A stretch of 64,000 nt of DNA from Candidatus Nitrotoga sp. SPKER (GCA_003402285.1 QFXG01000024.1:143725-207724), one strand, 5' to 3'; shown: positions 38,208 to 48,818, counted from the stretch's first letter. Notes: generated by a model from the sequence alone, not told the origin. Numbers and translations are program-made.

Positions 38208-41200
38208 TCAAGATGTGCCTGCCAATACGTCATCTTGTTTTAGGCAATGTGCTATCCATTGTGCGGTAAGTTTTTCCTGCACGGTATTTTGCTTGAGCCG
38301 TGCATTCAACCCAGGGAAATTTACGCAGTCTAGTCGCTGATCCTGGTTAAAACAGGAGAATACATAAGTCTTCTCCCCGGTCGAAATATCGAAGTGTTCT
38401 TGAATGCATTGGCCGCAAATCTCTTTCATCATGCATTGCATGGGTGAATTGATGGAACCAAAGGCGTGGTGATCTGGTTTCATATAAGGTTTCAGTTCGT
38501 TATGACGTGCTGCCGCAACGGCGGCCATCATTCTGTCTGAACCAATCGCAATGATGCGATCGACCTGATTCACTGCGATGTCCGGCTGCCCTAATTCGCC
38601 GCTGGCATAGGCTTTGATGGCCTGCACGATATTACCTACATAAGTTCGATCTTGGGGGCGATTCGGTACAAATCCGGGTGTTTCATCGCTGCACCAAATC
38701 ACCACATCAGCGGCCATTTCGATATCGTCTACCTTGTAGCGGTCTATCATTTTTTTGTAGCCGGCAAAGTAGAGAACTTTAGAGCCAGCGTTACGGAATG
38801 CCTTGCCGATGGAAAATAATACGGCGTTACCCAAGCCTCCACCAGCCAGCAACACTGTTTCCCCCGGAGCAATCTCAGTGGGTGTACCCGTTGGTCCCAT
38901 CAGCACTATTGGTTCACCGGGCTTCAGCTTGGTACATAACTGCGACGAGCCGCCCATTTCCAGCACAATCGTAGAGAGCAAACCTTGTTCGGCATCAACC
39001 CAGGCACCGGTCAGGGCTAAACCTTCCATGACCATGCGCGTAGCATCGATTTTTGCAGCATGAGTTTCGTAATTCTGCAGGCGATAAAATTGTCCCGGTT
39101 GAAAGCTGCGCGCCGCGGCAGGAGCTTTGACGATCACTTCGACAATATTGGGGGTAAGACGAACCACTTGATGTATGGTGGCGCGCAGATCGTTGCCCAG
39201 GCGTGCAAGAAATTCCTGATTATTTTCTTTAGCTGCAGCGGCAACCTGTGACAGTACCTTGCTTAACACCGGATAACCCTGCTTCGCACTGCCCATGGCC
39301 TTGACTACGTTACCGGAATATGAAGGGTGCAGGTCACCGAAAAAGCTGACGAAACGACCATCATGGTATTTGTACTGAAGTACGTGCGCCTTGGCTGGCT
39401 TGGCATTGCTACGCTCTGGCCGGACTGGTTCGCCCTGTTCGTCACAGGCCTGGAAGTAACGTCCATCAAGCTTGAACTGTTCTGGAAATTCGCGTGCCAG
39501 CACTGTGTTCGGCTGGGTGCCCGCAGCCACAAAAATGGTATGCGCTGGCAGATGTATTTGTCCGGCTTTCTGCCAGGCGCCATCGGCATCTAATACCTGG
39601 TTCATCACTACCATGGCAGTTGCATCACCATTCGCATCTACCTCTACACGCACCGGAGTTAACCCTTCGGCAAAATAAATTCCTTCCTCCAGAGCCTTTT
39701 CCACTTCCTCATGATTCAGGGTATATGAAGGGCTGTCGATTAGGCGCTTGCGATAGGCCAAAGTGACGCCCCCCCATGATTTGATAAGCTGAAGGATATT
39801 AGGGTGACGTCCTTCGGTCGAGGCTAGGGCTCGTTCCGCGCGGATAGCCCGAGCATGGCTCAAAAATTCGTCGCCTATAATTGTTTCAGAAGCCGACCAC
39901 ATACTGCGCAATGCTGCCTCACCTTTTTCTGCTGCCAGCATTTCATAGCGGCAAAGAAATTTCTCAACTTGCACCGGGTAATAGGCAAGTGATTCCGTGG
40001 CAGTATCAATTGCGGTCAAACCCCCACCGATTACCACAACCGGTAAGCGAACTTGCATGTTGGCGATGGAGTCAGGCTTGGCGGCTCCCGTCAATTGTAA
40101 CGCCATAAGAAAATCCGACGCAGTGCGAACCCCGCATGCCATACCGTTTGGTATATCGAGTAATGTCGGACGACCAGCACCAGCAGCCAGTGCAATATGA
40201 TCGAAGCCCAGCTCAAAAGCACTTTCAGCAGTAATGGTTCCGCCAAAACGCACACCGCCGAACAGAGCGAATTGTGCCCGTCGCTCCAGCAGCAGGCGAA
40301 TGATTTTAAGGAAATTCTTATCCCATCGAACTGTAATACCGTATTCGGCCACCCCGCCGAAACCGGCCATAACCCGATTATCCAGCGGCTCCGTCAATAT
40401 GCTTGCGTCGTATATCGGGCTAAATTTCACTCGATTGCCGTTTGCATCCATGCCAGATAAATCACCCGGTAATGGTTCGATTTTCAATCCATCGACACCG
40501 ACAACGGCATGGCCGTCATTCATCAAATGATGTGCCAACGTAAAACCGGCTGGACCCATACCGACTACAAGTACACGCTTACCGGTAGCAGCATGCGGAT
40601 AGGGGCGACGAATATTGAGGGGATTCCACCGGGTGAGCAGACTATAAATCTCAAACCCCCACGGCAGCTCAAGAACATCCTTCAATGACCGGGTTTCAGC
40701 CTGTGGAATGTTTACTGATTCCTGCTTTTGATAAATGCAAGATTTCATGCAGTCATTACAAATACGATGCCCCGTTGCAGCACACATTGGATTATCTACC
40801 GCGATGATAGCCAACGCACTCAATGCAAAACCGGACGATTTAACTTTATGAAACTCTGAAATTTTTTCATCCACAGGGCAACCCGCCAGCGGAATGCCGA
40901 AAACGCTTTTTTTAAATGGTGGTGGTGAACCATCAGCTCCGGCTTTTTCTCGCATACCGATCGAGCATGAATCCTTGCCTTGTTCATGGCACCAAATACA
41001 GTAATTCGCTTCACCTAAGGCACCTGCCAAGTCTGTACCTTTATCTGTCAGCGCAAAACCTTCGCGATGGCGGAGATGACTATCTGCGAGACGATGCGCA
41101 GTATAGGCAACATTTTCGACAGGAATGATAGGCACCAAGCGTTGGAAATCGAGCTTGGCAGGAACTCTGAACAATACCCCCTGTCCATGACGCTTTTTAC

Positions 41201-41792
41201 CTGCGGTGGTATGCACAGCCCAGGCCGCATACCGCATAGCTATATCGATTCGATCAATATTTTCTGCTTCGGCATCAAGCCAGCTGTTAACTTTACGGGC
41301 AAAAAGTAATTCGTCCATTTCTCTGGTGGTGCCGCCGAAAGCCTGCAACAATCCGGCTCTGAGGTCGTCGCCATCAAAAGCAGCAGCATTAGCTGCCTTA
41401 TATTTTTGTACTGCCTTACGCTGGACAAAAATACGTTTGCAGTGAAATAACGGTGCTAGCTTATTGTGTCGCTCTGCTAACTCTCGAGTTGCGTTCTGAA
41501 TATTAAATAGTTGACCCAGAAAATCTTCCAGATGCGGGGCCAGCTCAATAATGAGCTGTGATTCTTCCAGGTGCGTCATATGGCCTGGTGCATTACGCGC
41601 TGCCGCCAGTCTTTCCGCGAGCAATGGTTCGCCTTCAGTAAGTTCGGCCAGAAAACAAGAGTCGATGCGGGGTAACCCATCGCAGCTGTAGAGATCTTCA
41701 AATTTCATTCCGAATCCCAGTTTTAAAACTGGAGGCGGAACGACTCCATTATCAGTATCTGTGGTACGTTGCTTAGAATTTAAGCTTTCCAT
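38208..41792 (-). CDS. Fused GltD-like/PyrK-like iron-sulfur flavoprotein NAD(P) oxidoreductase
   Basis: A very large (1194 residues from ATG 41792, which has AGGAGT upstream; ATG 41849 adds 19) soluble oxidoreductase. The N-terminal third has cysteine clusters CIWCHEQGKDSC (about residue 264) and CNDCMKSC (about 345), likely iron-sulfur ligands. Next is a GltD/NfnB-type FAD/NAD(P) region with VVGMGPAGFTLAHH (about 410) and VVIGGGLTAIDTATE (about 590). The C-terminal part is PyrK/NfnA-like: FQPGQFYRLQ (about 900), LLAGGGLGNAVLF (about 980) and a C-x5-C-x2-C-x17-C cluster (about 1115-1145). Fusing both halves of an Nfn-like enzyme suggests electron transfer among NADH, NADPH and a low-potential carrier. 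It sits just upstream of pntAa. Exact reaction unknown. Confidence 0.75.
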   Translation of the reverse strand: MESLNSKQRTTDTDNGVVPPPVLKLGFGMKFEDLYSCDGLPRIDSCFLAELTEGEPLLAERLAAARNAPGHMTHLEESQLIIELAPHLEDFLGQLFNIQNATRELAERHNKLAPLFHCKRIFVQRKAVQKYKAANAAAFDGDDLRAGLLQAFGGTTREMDELLFARKVNSWLDAEAENIDRIDIAMRYAAWAVHTTAGKKRHGQGVLFRVPAKLDFQRLVPIIPVENVAYTAHRLADSHLRHREGFALTDKGTDLAGALGEANYCIWCHEQGKDSCSIGMREKAGADGSPPPFKKSVFGIPLAGCPVDEKISEFHKVKSSGFALSALAIIAVDNPMCAATGHRICNDCMKSCIYQKQESVNIPQAETRSLKDVLELPWGFEIYSLLTRWNPLNIRRPYPHAATGKRVLVVGMGPAGFTLAHHLMNDGHAVVGVDGLKIEPLPGDLSGMDANGNRVKFSPIYDASILTEPLDNRVMAGFGGVAEYGITVRWDKNFLKIIRLLLERRAQFALFGGVRFGGTITAESAFELGFDHIALAAGAGRPTLLDIPNGMACGVRTASDFLMALQLTGAAKPDSIANMQVRLPVVVIGGGLTAIDTATESLAYYPVQVEKFLCRYEMLAAEKGEAALRSMWSASETIIGDEFLSHARAIRAERALASTEGRHPNILQLIKSWGGVTLAYRKRLIDSPSYTLNHEEVEKALEEGIYFAEGLTPVRVEVDANGDATAMVVMNQVLDADGAWQKAGQIHLPAHTIFVAAGTQPNTVLAREFPEQFKLDGRYFQACDEQGEPVRPERSNAKPAKAHVLQYKYHDGRFVSFFGDLHPSYSGNVVKAMGSAKQGYPVLSKVLSQVAAAAKENNQEFLARLGNDLRATIHQVVRLTPNIVEVIVKAPAAARSFQPGQFYRLQNYETHAAKIDATRMVMEGLALTGAWVDAEQGLLSTIVLEMGGSSQLCTKLKPGEPIVLMGPTGTPTEIAPGETVLLAGGGLGNAVLFSIGKAFRNAGSKVLYFAGYKKMIDRYKVDDIEMAADVVIWCSDETPGFVPNRPQDRTYVGNIVQAIKAYASGELGQPDIAVNQVDRIIAIGSDRMMAAVAAARHNELKPYMKPDHHAFGSINSPMQCMMKEICGQCIQEHFDISTGEKTYVFSCFNQDQRLDCVNFPGLNARLKQNTVQEKLTAQWIAHCLKQDDVLAGTS

Positions 41793-41925
41793 GCAGTGCA
41801 AACTCCTAAATTTATTATGCGCTGTGAACTTAAAGCGGGGGGAGATCATCCATCTTGTTGTAAGCGAAATACGCTGCTTGCATACGGATAAAACGTCTGA
41901 GCTCTGGTCTCAAGCATATTAAAAA

Positions 41926-41944
41926 TGCCCGGTTATACCGGGCA
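41926..41944 (-). terminator. Terminator-like hairpin in the leader of the flavoprotein gene
   Basis: On the minus strand TGCCCGG (41944-41938) pairs with CCGGGCA (41932-41926) around TATAA, followed by TTTTTAA. Sequence and shape are nearly the same as the hairpin ahead of pntAa. No minus-strand gene lies upstream for it to terminate (mutL is on the other strand), so it most likely belongs to the flavoprotein leader, 77 bases ahead of ATG 41849. Confidence 0.65.
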
Positions 41945-42074
41945 ATAATAATTTATATCAACTTATAATTATACGATTTTATTCAGCATAGCATTATACG
42001 ATTTTATCTTCTGCATCGCACTGCCATAGCATGAAGAAGTTATAATTCGTTGTCCGCAACCTGAATTATTTTAT

Positions 42075-43958
42075 ATGTCCGCCATCCAGTTATTGCCTGA
42101 TTTGCTCATTAATCAAATTGCTGCAGGCGAAGTTATCGAACGTCCTGCTGCCGCGCTTAAGGAGATGCTGGAAAACAGTCTGGATGCGGATGCCACTGAC
42201 ATTATTGTGCAGCTGGAAGGCGGTGGCGTAAAGCTGCTGCGTGTGCGCGACAATGGTAATGGTATCGCGCCAGAAGAATTACCATTCGCCCTGATGCGTC
42301 ATGCGACCAGTAAGATTGCCTCATTAGCTGACTTGCAACGCGTCGCCAGTATGGGCTTCCGCGGCGAGGCTTTGGCCAGCATGGCAGCAGTGGCGCAGGT
42401 AACGCTTACCAGCCGTAAAACGGAAAGTTCACATGCCTGGCAGATTCAATCTGTGGATGGTATACAGAGCGAAGTTATTCCTGCTGCGCACGCTCGAGGC
42501 ACCAGTGTTGAAATACGTGAACTGTATTTCAACACCCCGGCGCGACGCAAATTTCTCAAGTCTGAAGCCACCGAGCTTGCTTATTGTGAGGAAACCTTCA
42601 AGCGCATTGCACTGTCGCGTCCGGATGTCGCCTTCAGCCTGCAACACAACAATCGTATGATGTGGCAATTACCCACGTTATCACGCTCAACTGATGTACC
42701 TTTGACCTCTGCTTCACCGCTTCCTGAAGTAAATTGGGAAGAAAAAGTCGATGCCTTGTTAAAGCGTATCGAAGCGCTATTAAGCAAAGAATTTGGGCAA
42801 AGTGCGGTGCCTGTCTCACGTAAGGCAGCTGGATTGCATTTATATGGGATGGCTTCTCTGCCAGCTTATTCAAAAGCATCGCGCGATGCTCAATATTTTT
42901 TTGTGAATGGACGTTTTATCCGCGATAAGGTGGTAGCCCATGCCATCCGACAAGCCTATCAGGATATCCTTCATCACCAGCGGCATCCCGCTTTTGTACT
43001 GTTTTTAGATATGTCACCAGAATTGGTGGACGTGAATGTACATCCGGCCAAAAGTGAAGTTCGTTTCCGTGAGAGCCAGGCCATTCATCAATTCGTATTT
43101 CATACGCTTCAACAAGTGCTGAGCACGCCTGTGGCTCTGACAGAAAATGCGTCAGACCTACCAAGTCAACTAACCCAGGTTTCATCCGTGCAACAAGCTG
43201 CGTCGGTACAACAGCCAATGCAGCAGCTTCTGCGGTTGCCCATGGCATCACAGCCGCTGGCTTTTTATGATGCTCTTTTTGGAAAGAAGGAAAGCAGGGG
43301 AGGGGAGGAGGAAAAACTCAATGACGCGCTCTTGTTGAACGCTCACGCTCAATTTTCGTTATCAGAAGCTGAAGTTCCACTGCTCGGCTTTGCACTGGCA
43401 CAGCTTGCCGGCATCTACATTCTGGCGCAAAACGTACATGGGCTGGTGGTGGTGGACATGCACGCAGCACACGAGCGTATCGTATACGAAAGACTTAAAA
43501 CGTCACTTGACGGGCAACAAATCCCCATGCAGCCGTTACTCATTCCAGTGAGCTTTGCTGCCGAGACACTGGATATCGCCACAGCAGAGGAAGAGCACGC
43601 AGCCATTGCGCAACTGGGGTTTGATATAGCTCCCTTGTCGCCGACAACGCTGGCAGTGCGGGCCATGCCTGCTATGCTTAAACAAACTCATGCTGAAGCT
43701 GCCGCACGTGATGTATTGCATGAAATGCGTGAATATGGCGCCACTCGAGTATTAACCGAACGACGCAATGAATTGCTGTCTACACTGGCCTGCCATTCCG
43801 CAGTGCGGGCCAATCAAACCCTTACTGTGCCTGAGATGAATAATATTTTGCGTGAAATGGAACGTACAGAACGTTCTGGCCAGTGCAACCATGGTCGTCC
43901 GACCTGGTTTCAAATGAGCATTGCAGAATTGGATATGTTGTTTATGCGAGGAAAATGA
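42075..43958 (+). CDS. mutL: DNA mismatch repair protein MutL
   Basis: A 627-residue GHKL ATPase that links mismatch recognition by MutS to strand removal. [37 protein letters not shown] and FRGEAL are the ATP-binding motifs; [11 protein letters not shown] ends the N-terminal half. A low-complexity Gln/Ser/Ala linker (about 360-420) precedes the dimerisation domain. That domain contains [12 protein letters not shown], matching D-x-H-A-x2-E-x4-E, and CNHGRPT, the metal site of endonuclease-type MutL, so this MutL probably nicks DNA itself. It overlaps miaA by four bases (ATGA). Confidence 0.95.
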   Translation: MSAIQLLPDLLINQIAAGEVIERPAAALKEMLENSLDADATDIIVQLEGGGVKLLRVRDNGNGIAPEELPFALMRHATSKIASLADLQRVASMGFRGEALASMAAVAQVTLTSRKTESSHAWQIQSVDGIQSEVIPAAHARGTSVEIRELYFNTPARRKFLKSEATELAYCEETFKRIALSRPDVAFSLQHNNRMMWQLPTLSRSTDVPLTSASPLPEVNWEEKVDALLKRIEALLSKEFGQSAVPVSRKAAGLHLYGMASLPAYSKASRDAQYFFVNGRFIRDKVVAHAIRQAYQDILHHQRHPAFVLFLDMSPELVDVNVHPAKSEVRFRESQAIHQFVFHTLQQVLSTPVALTENASDLPSQLTQVSSVQQAASVQQPMQQLLRLPMASQPLAFYDALFGKKESRGGEEEKLNDALLLNAHAQFSLSEAEVPLLGFALAQLAGIYILAQNVHGLVVVDMHAAHERIVYERLKTSLDGQQIPMQPLLIPVSFAAETLDIATAEEEHAAIAQLGFDIAPLSPTTLAVRAMPAMLKQTHAEAAARDVLHEMREYGATRVLTERRNELLSTLACHSAVRANQTLTVPEMNNILREMERTERSGQCNHGRPTWFQMSIAELDMLFMRGK

Positions 43959-44893
43959 ACACACTGCCTCCCGCTCTTTTTCTTATGGGCCCTACCGCCA
44001 GTGGAAAGACCCAGGTGGCTGTAGAACTGGCGCAGCGGCTACCAGTAGAAATTATTAGCGTTGATTCCGCGCTAGTGTATCGGGATATGAATATCGGTAC
44101 TGCCAAACCCGAGGCTGCTGTCCTCGTTCATGCGCCGCACCACTTGATCAATATCATTGATCCAACCGATGCTTATTCTGCCGCCGCTTTTCGCCATGAC
44201 GCATTGCGTCTAATGAATGACATTACTCAGCGCGGACGCATTCCTTTGCTGGTGGGCGGTACCATGTTGTATTTTCGTGCCTTGCGTTTTGGTCTGAATG
44301 AACTACCACAGGCCGACTCTAAAGTACGTGCCGCTTTGGACGAGCAAGCTGATCGTATCGGTTGGCCAGCACTGCATGCTGAATTGGCCCAGGTTGACCC
44401 CGAAACAGCAGCACTTCTAAAGCCAAACGATGCGCAGCGTATCCAGCGTGCGCTGGAAATTTATCAACTTTCCGGTCAACCGATGTCCGCGCTTTTTAAG
44501 CAGCAAAAAAAATATCCGTTGCCTTATCACGTCATGCAGATTGCACTCATTCCCAGTGAACGTAGCAAATTGCATGCACGTATCGCCACACGATTTGTCA
44601 CTATGCTCAAACTCGGTTTGGTAAATGAGTTGCTCGCGCTTAAAAAAAAATATTTGTTGCATTCCAATCTGCCTTCTATGCGCTGCGTTGGCTATCGTCA
44701 GGGATGGCAATTTCTCGCCGGAGAAATAAATGAAACAGAGTTATTGGACAAAGGCATTGCCGCAACGCGCCAACTGGCCAAACGTCAGCTTACCTGGCTG
44801 CGTGGCATGCCGGAAGTCATCGAATTTGATTGCTTGGCCCATAATCTTGCGCAGCAAGTACTTGTTGCTGTGCGACAGCTACAAAATATTTAA
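43955..44893 (+). CDS. miaA: tRNA dimethylallyltransferase
   Basis: A 312-residue enzyme that adds a dimethylallyl group to A37 of tRNAs reading UNN codons. [16 protein letters not shown] is the P-loop, [20 protein letters not shown] the next block, [10 protein letters not shown] follows, and [11 protein letters not shown] with KRQLTWLRG are late conserved segments. ATG 43955 is chosen over earlier starts inside mutL because it gives the normal N terminus and the ATGA coupling with mutL, with GAGGAAA just upstream. The mutL-miaA order is common in proteobacteria. Confidence 0.95.
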   Translation: MNTLPPALFLMGPTASGKTQVAVELAQRLPVEIISVDSALVYRDMNIGTAKPEAAVLVHAPHHLINIIDPTDAYSAAAFRHDALRLMNDITQRGRIPLLVGGTMLYFRALRFGLNELPQADSKVRAALDEQADRIGWPALHAELAQVDPETAALLKPNDAQRIQRALEIYQLSGQPMSALFKQQKKYPLPYHVMQIALIPSERSKLHARIATRFVTMLKLGLVNELLALKKKYLLHSNLPSMRCVGYRQGWQFLAGEINETELLDKGIAATRQLAKRQLTWLRGMPEVIEFDCLAHNLAQQVLVAVRQLQNI

Positions 44894-44962
44894 TTTATGA
44901 ATGGATGAAAGGTTTTGCATTGAAATAATCAGGACTACAGTTTTTCAAGAGCGTCTGAATCT

Positions 44963-45781
44963 TTACTCTTGCGCATCGATCATAATTTTTATTTCTTCCG
45001 GCTGCATATGCAGGAGTTTGCCTATGTCAGTATAATCATCGGGCAGAGCTGCATCATTCCAACCATTGGCAGAATGGCGTGCAAGATTGACGGCGAGAAA
45101 AACATTACGCACACGCTGTTGATTGGCACATTCGCCATCCATCAAGGTGATGAGTAGCTTGGGCAGTGACCATTTGGATGCCAAGGCAGATTGCAAACTA
45201 AACAATGTAAAGCCCAGCACTTCTTCCTGTGCAACATTGCTGCGTAAGGTTTTATCCTGTTGCTGCATGGTATGAATTTTTAGCATATCTATAGGTGCAA
45301 AACACCACATGAGCAATTCGGCAATATCAAATAACAAGGCAGCGATGCGAACTTCTTCAAAATGCAGATCATTTAAATGCACCGCCCAATCCACAGCGAA
45401 AGTAGATGCGCGGTTTGAACGGTGTATTACTCGCAACAAACAACTTAAGGCACTCATCTGCCCGCTTAGAACTGTTTCAACAAGCGGTTCTGCCGGTACT
45501 TGTTTAAAAAATGTATCGAGACCCAGCATCATTAATGCTTGATCCACCTGCATCACTTCATGTTTTTGACTGGCGTGCTTTGTCTGCTGTAGATGGCGTA
45601 GCAGCTTGACGGCCATCATTGGATCGGAATGGATAATATGGGCAACACCTCGTGCACTAAGGTTTTTTTCATGCTGTAGCAATGCGGACAGATTGCGTGC
45701 GGTTTGCTTTAACACTGGAATATCGACTCGACTGAGAAAGTCCACCCACTCGGCCAGTTCCCGCATTTTCTGATGTTGCAT
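44963..45781 (-). CDS. HDOD-domain signalling protein
   Basis: A 272-residue HDOD (degenerate HD, no phosphohydrolase site) protein. FLSRVDIPVLKQTARNLSALL and IIHSDPMMAVKLLRHL are the typical N-terminal HDOD helices. HDOD proteins act as adaptors in c-di-GMP and chemotaxis-type signalling, without known enzymatic activity. It is convergent with miaA and stands upstream of nothing in its own direction, so it is probably monocistronic. Function in this organism is unknown. Confidence 0.82.
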   Translation of the reverse strand: MQHQKMRELAEWVDFLSRVDIPVLKQTARNLSALLQHEKNLSARGVAHIIHSDPMMAVKLLRHLQQTKHASQKHEVMQVDQALMMLGLDTFFKQVPAEPLVETVLSGQMSALSCLLRVIHRSNRASTFAVDWAVHLNDLHFEEVRIAALLFDIAELLMWCFAPIDMLKIHTMQQQDKTLRSNVAQEEVLGFTLFSLQSALASKWSLPKLLITLMDGECANQQRVRNVFLAVNLARHSANGWNDAALPDDYTDIGKLLHMQPEEIKIMIDAQE

Positions 45782-45909
45782 AACGCCTCCTTACTAATGC
45801 TAACCTGTCGAATATCTCGGCTCTTCAGAGTAAATCTTTAGGGAGAAGATATTGCGTTTGCGATCAAGCTCAAGATTGCCTTGGGCAGTGTTAAAATTAG
45901 TAATGAAGG

Positions 45910-46722
45910 TTACTCACTATGTACCTCCACCAGGGTATTTAATACCCATCCAGAACGCTCATTGCTGGTCTGAACGTGCAGCCAATCACCAAGATAGGCG
46001 TGCGCAGTTAGCGCAGCCCCTTTTTTTAGTGCACCAAGTTTAACTGTACTACCGAATGGTTCTCGGCGAAGATTGAAGTTGCTTTTGGCGCGTAAGGGAA
46101 TGGGAACATTGAACGTTATCATTACAAGGCGTGGGTCTGATGCCTTGCGGGTGCGGTTATCCATCACCATGTCGATAAATTCTCGTGTTTGCGTGGTGTG
46201 ATCCATGGTTGTGCCGTAGTTTCCTTTGGCGTAGGACGCCGTAGCGGCATCAAGGAGGCGCTGTGCTTGCAGTATTTGTTCAGGTGCTGTGATTTGGGAT
46301 GACTTTAATTTTGCCAAAGCGACCTCTACTTCTGCGATAGATGAGGCGGCACCAGGCTGTGTGGCTAGCCGACGTACTCTCACCTGATCCCGGGTGACTT
46401 GACTGGTGGTTTCCTGTAATGCTTTGGCCTGGCCCTGCTGACGAGCGTTCAAGTTGCGGATTATCCCCTCTTTTTCTGCCAACAGCTGGTGCAGACGCTC
46501 GATTTCACGTTGTAATACTTCGTTGGAATCATGTGGTAAGACTGGGGCTGCAATTGTTGTAGCCGGGATAGGTGTCGGAATCGAGGCGGGGAGCAGTTTC
46601 GGGGAGGTGCACCCCGTAATATTTAAACCTGATAGCGTTATTGTTGTTACGCATAGCATGCGTGCCACCCAAGTTTCGAGCAAGCTATATGGTTTGTCTG
46701 ACTGTATCCACAATCTTGTCAC
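45910..46722 (-). CDS. Lipoprotein with coiled coil and C-terminal SH3-like domain
   Basis: A 270-residue protein with a lipobox LNITGC at about residues 33-38; the true start may be the internal MLCVTTITLSG, giving a more usual signal length. A Pro/Ala-rich stretch is followed by a coiled coil (EVLQREIERLHQLLAEKEGI region), a helical middle, and a bacterial SH3 domain at the C terminus (NFNLRREPFGSTVKLGALKKG; GDWLHVQTSNERSGWV). Such proteins bind peptidoglycan or act in the envelope. Specific role unknown. Confidence 0.75.
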   Translation of the reverse strand: MTRLWIQSDKPYSLLETWVARMLCVTTITLSGLNITGCTSPKLLPASIPTPIPATTIAAPVLPHDSNEVLQREIERLHQLLAEKEGIIRNLNARQQGQAKALQETTSQVTRDQVRVRRLATQPGAASSIAEVEVALAKLKSSQITAPEQILQAQRLLDAATASYAKGNYGTTMDHTTQTREFIDMVMDNRTRKASDPRLVMITFNVPIPLRAKSNFNLRREPFGSTVKLGALKKGAALTAHAYLGDWLHVQTSNERSGWVLNTLVEVHSE

Positions 46723-47306
46723 TTTATTACCCTTATGTAATTAGGGTACATACCCTATCACAATGCACATTATTACGTGGCTTAAATTATTTATCTTAAC
46801 GAGCATTATTTAAGATAGGGCTTGAACTAGAATTTCAGCTTTTACTTAAGCTTGAATGATGAGCCTGCTTGTGGGTGTTCTGGAAGTAGATTCGTTATGA
46901 CGCGGGTCAGAGTTGAACACCCGACCGAGTGCATCGGTGCGAAAGTTGTTGGCTGTCATTTTCCCCCGGGAGGGCCAGCACTGCGCTCATACGGTGGTGC
47001 AATGATGGTTGTCGGAAGGATTTCGTTGTTCACAGTGGGCATGATATGCCTTGTCCAATTAACATAGCGGTGAGTGTGCGGTCGTCACCCCGTGCGTCCA
47101 CGACCGGCCGAATGTATGGCTGACTAGCCGTCGATCAATGGTGACAGGGGCAGCCGGGTAGCCCAATTTCATCATAGTCACGATCTGCATGATCTTGATT
47201 GCTCTTTTATTTAACCGCGCCTCTCTTGGAGTTATTCCGATGTTTGCTTTCTCACAATTTATTTATCCATATGTTCCTGACAAGAAAATTATGGAGAGTT
47301 TATCTT
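46723..47306. other. Non-coding stretch of unlike composition, possibly gene debris
   Basis: The part 46850-47180 is richer in G and C than its surroundings and contains short broken frames on both strands, for example a minus-strand run reading RPVVDARGDDRTLTAMLIG (about 47040-47100). None has a start with a ribosome site or enough length. I read it as remnants of a lost gene or inserted DNA; I could not name it. Confidence 0.35.
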
Positions 47307-48671
47307 TCATCGAGTCGAATCAATAATTGGGTGCAGATAATTCTCGGCACTGGCAGCAGTGAAGACAAGTATCGACCCTACAATAACTGCCGTTAACCAA
47401 GGTCGTTGCACAATCTTTCCTATGACACCAAGGGGTCGGTTTGATGCAGTTTCTTTGCGGTATAGCAGGAAAGGGCGTTCGGTAATCCACCATGATAGCC
47501 AGGCAATAAACAACACGGGAGCGATACTGTAAAGAATCACGCGAAGCAACATGGTTTCGGGCGAACCTAGACTAAACATTTTAAAATGTACCATTATCTC
47601 AAGTACAACAAAGTGCCAGAGATAAAAGCTATAGCTTATTTCACCTAGCCAGAGCATGATTTTGTTGGCAAATAACCCATGTACCAATCGTCCACTCAGT
47701 GCTAGGCTGAAAAGAAGAAGTGCAAATAGGAAACCAACGCCAAGGTTCCAAACGAACATTAGCCAGTGGCCTTTCCAGTAAAGTTCCAGCACACCTGCAA
47801 TAAAATCCAGTACGTATATTAAAACGATTAACAGTGTTCCACTAAAAAGGAATATCCAAAGAGATAATCGTTCACGTTTCAATACCGCGCTCAAGCGTGG
47901 CCACAGATTAGCCGTCAGCCAAGCTGCTGTTATCCCGGAGAAAAACTCTCCGATATATCCCGGTAATTGACCGAGTTGCCATACTTTGGTTCAAACGGAC
48001 GCTGCCGGCAAATAAATCTGTAGCCATTGAAATGAGCTGTAACGCCATGCAAGCATTATTGCACTCAGGTAGACCAACATGTGCCATGCACCAAAGCGCG
48101 GCAGTAAGGAAATCAGTAGTGGAAAAATCAGATAGAACTGCCACTCGATGGGTAACGTCCACCATGGCCCGTTAATAGCGGAAGACCATTTCTCATCGAA
48201 GTTATGAAGAAGCAATACATGTGAGAATGTATTCTCCCAAGAAGGTAATTGCCACATAAATCCAGCTGTTGCGGCTGCAATTAGTAATGCCAGTTGAAAG
48301 TAATATGCGGGCAATACACGTAAAGCACGTCTATGCATGAATTCAGAAAAAGAGAAAGGTCGCGCATCTAGCCCTAAAAATGGCCAAACGAGGACAAATC
48401 CAGAAAGAACGAAGAACAAATCAACACCAATCCAGCCTATGGAAAAAAACGGCGTTAGCTTTAGTCCTATTGATGTGAGATACACTGGAGGAGAGCCTGC
48501 TACAAACCAGCTGTGGTAGAGCCATACCCATAAAGCAGCCAGCCCGCGAATACCCGTGAGTTCAGGTAATTTGGCAGGCTTGGTTTTATTCACGTTGGTT
48601 ACCAGTGTTATTTGTATATATTTTAGAAGACCCGAAAACGGTTCAAAGTAGCTCACTTTCGAACCTCGCAT
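47307..48671 (-). pseudogene. Membrane acyltransferase 3 family gene interrupted by an in-frame TGA
   Basis: From ATG 48671 the frame encodes an acyltransferase-3 (OafA-type) protein: ELTGIRGLAALWVWLYH with the catalytic His, GVDLFFVLSGFVL, HRRALRVLPAYYF, and TLPIEWQFYLIFPLL. After YLPAASV comes TGA (47993-47991), and the same frame then continues without a break as TKVWQLGQLPGYIGEFFSG through four more membrane helices to WWITERPF and a stop at 47307. The whole would be about 454 residues. One nonsense change (for example CGA to TGA) explains it. It would O-acylate a surface sugar. Confidence 0.8.
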
Positions 48672-48818
48672 CGACAGCGATCTTGCCTCTGAAAATGGGC
48701 TCTCCTAACACGCTTATCATGCAGCAATCTTCAGTTCTGCCGCAAACCTAAAATTAACGGACTTTTCAATTTGGCTATCTCTACCTTCTATGTTTACCTC
48801 ATAACATTAATAGATTTT

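Noticed and set aside
46852..47067. 71-codon plus-strand frame in the debris region
   Set aside because: Odd composition, no ribosome site and competing short frames on the other strand.
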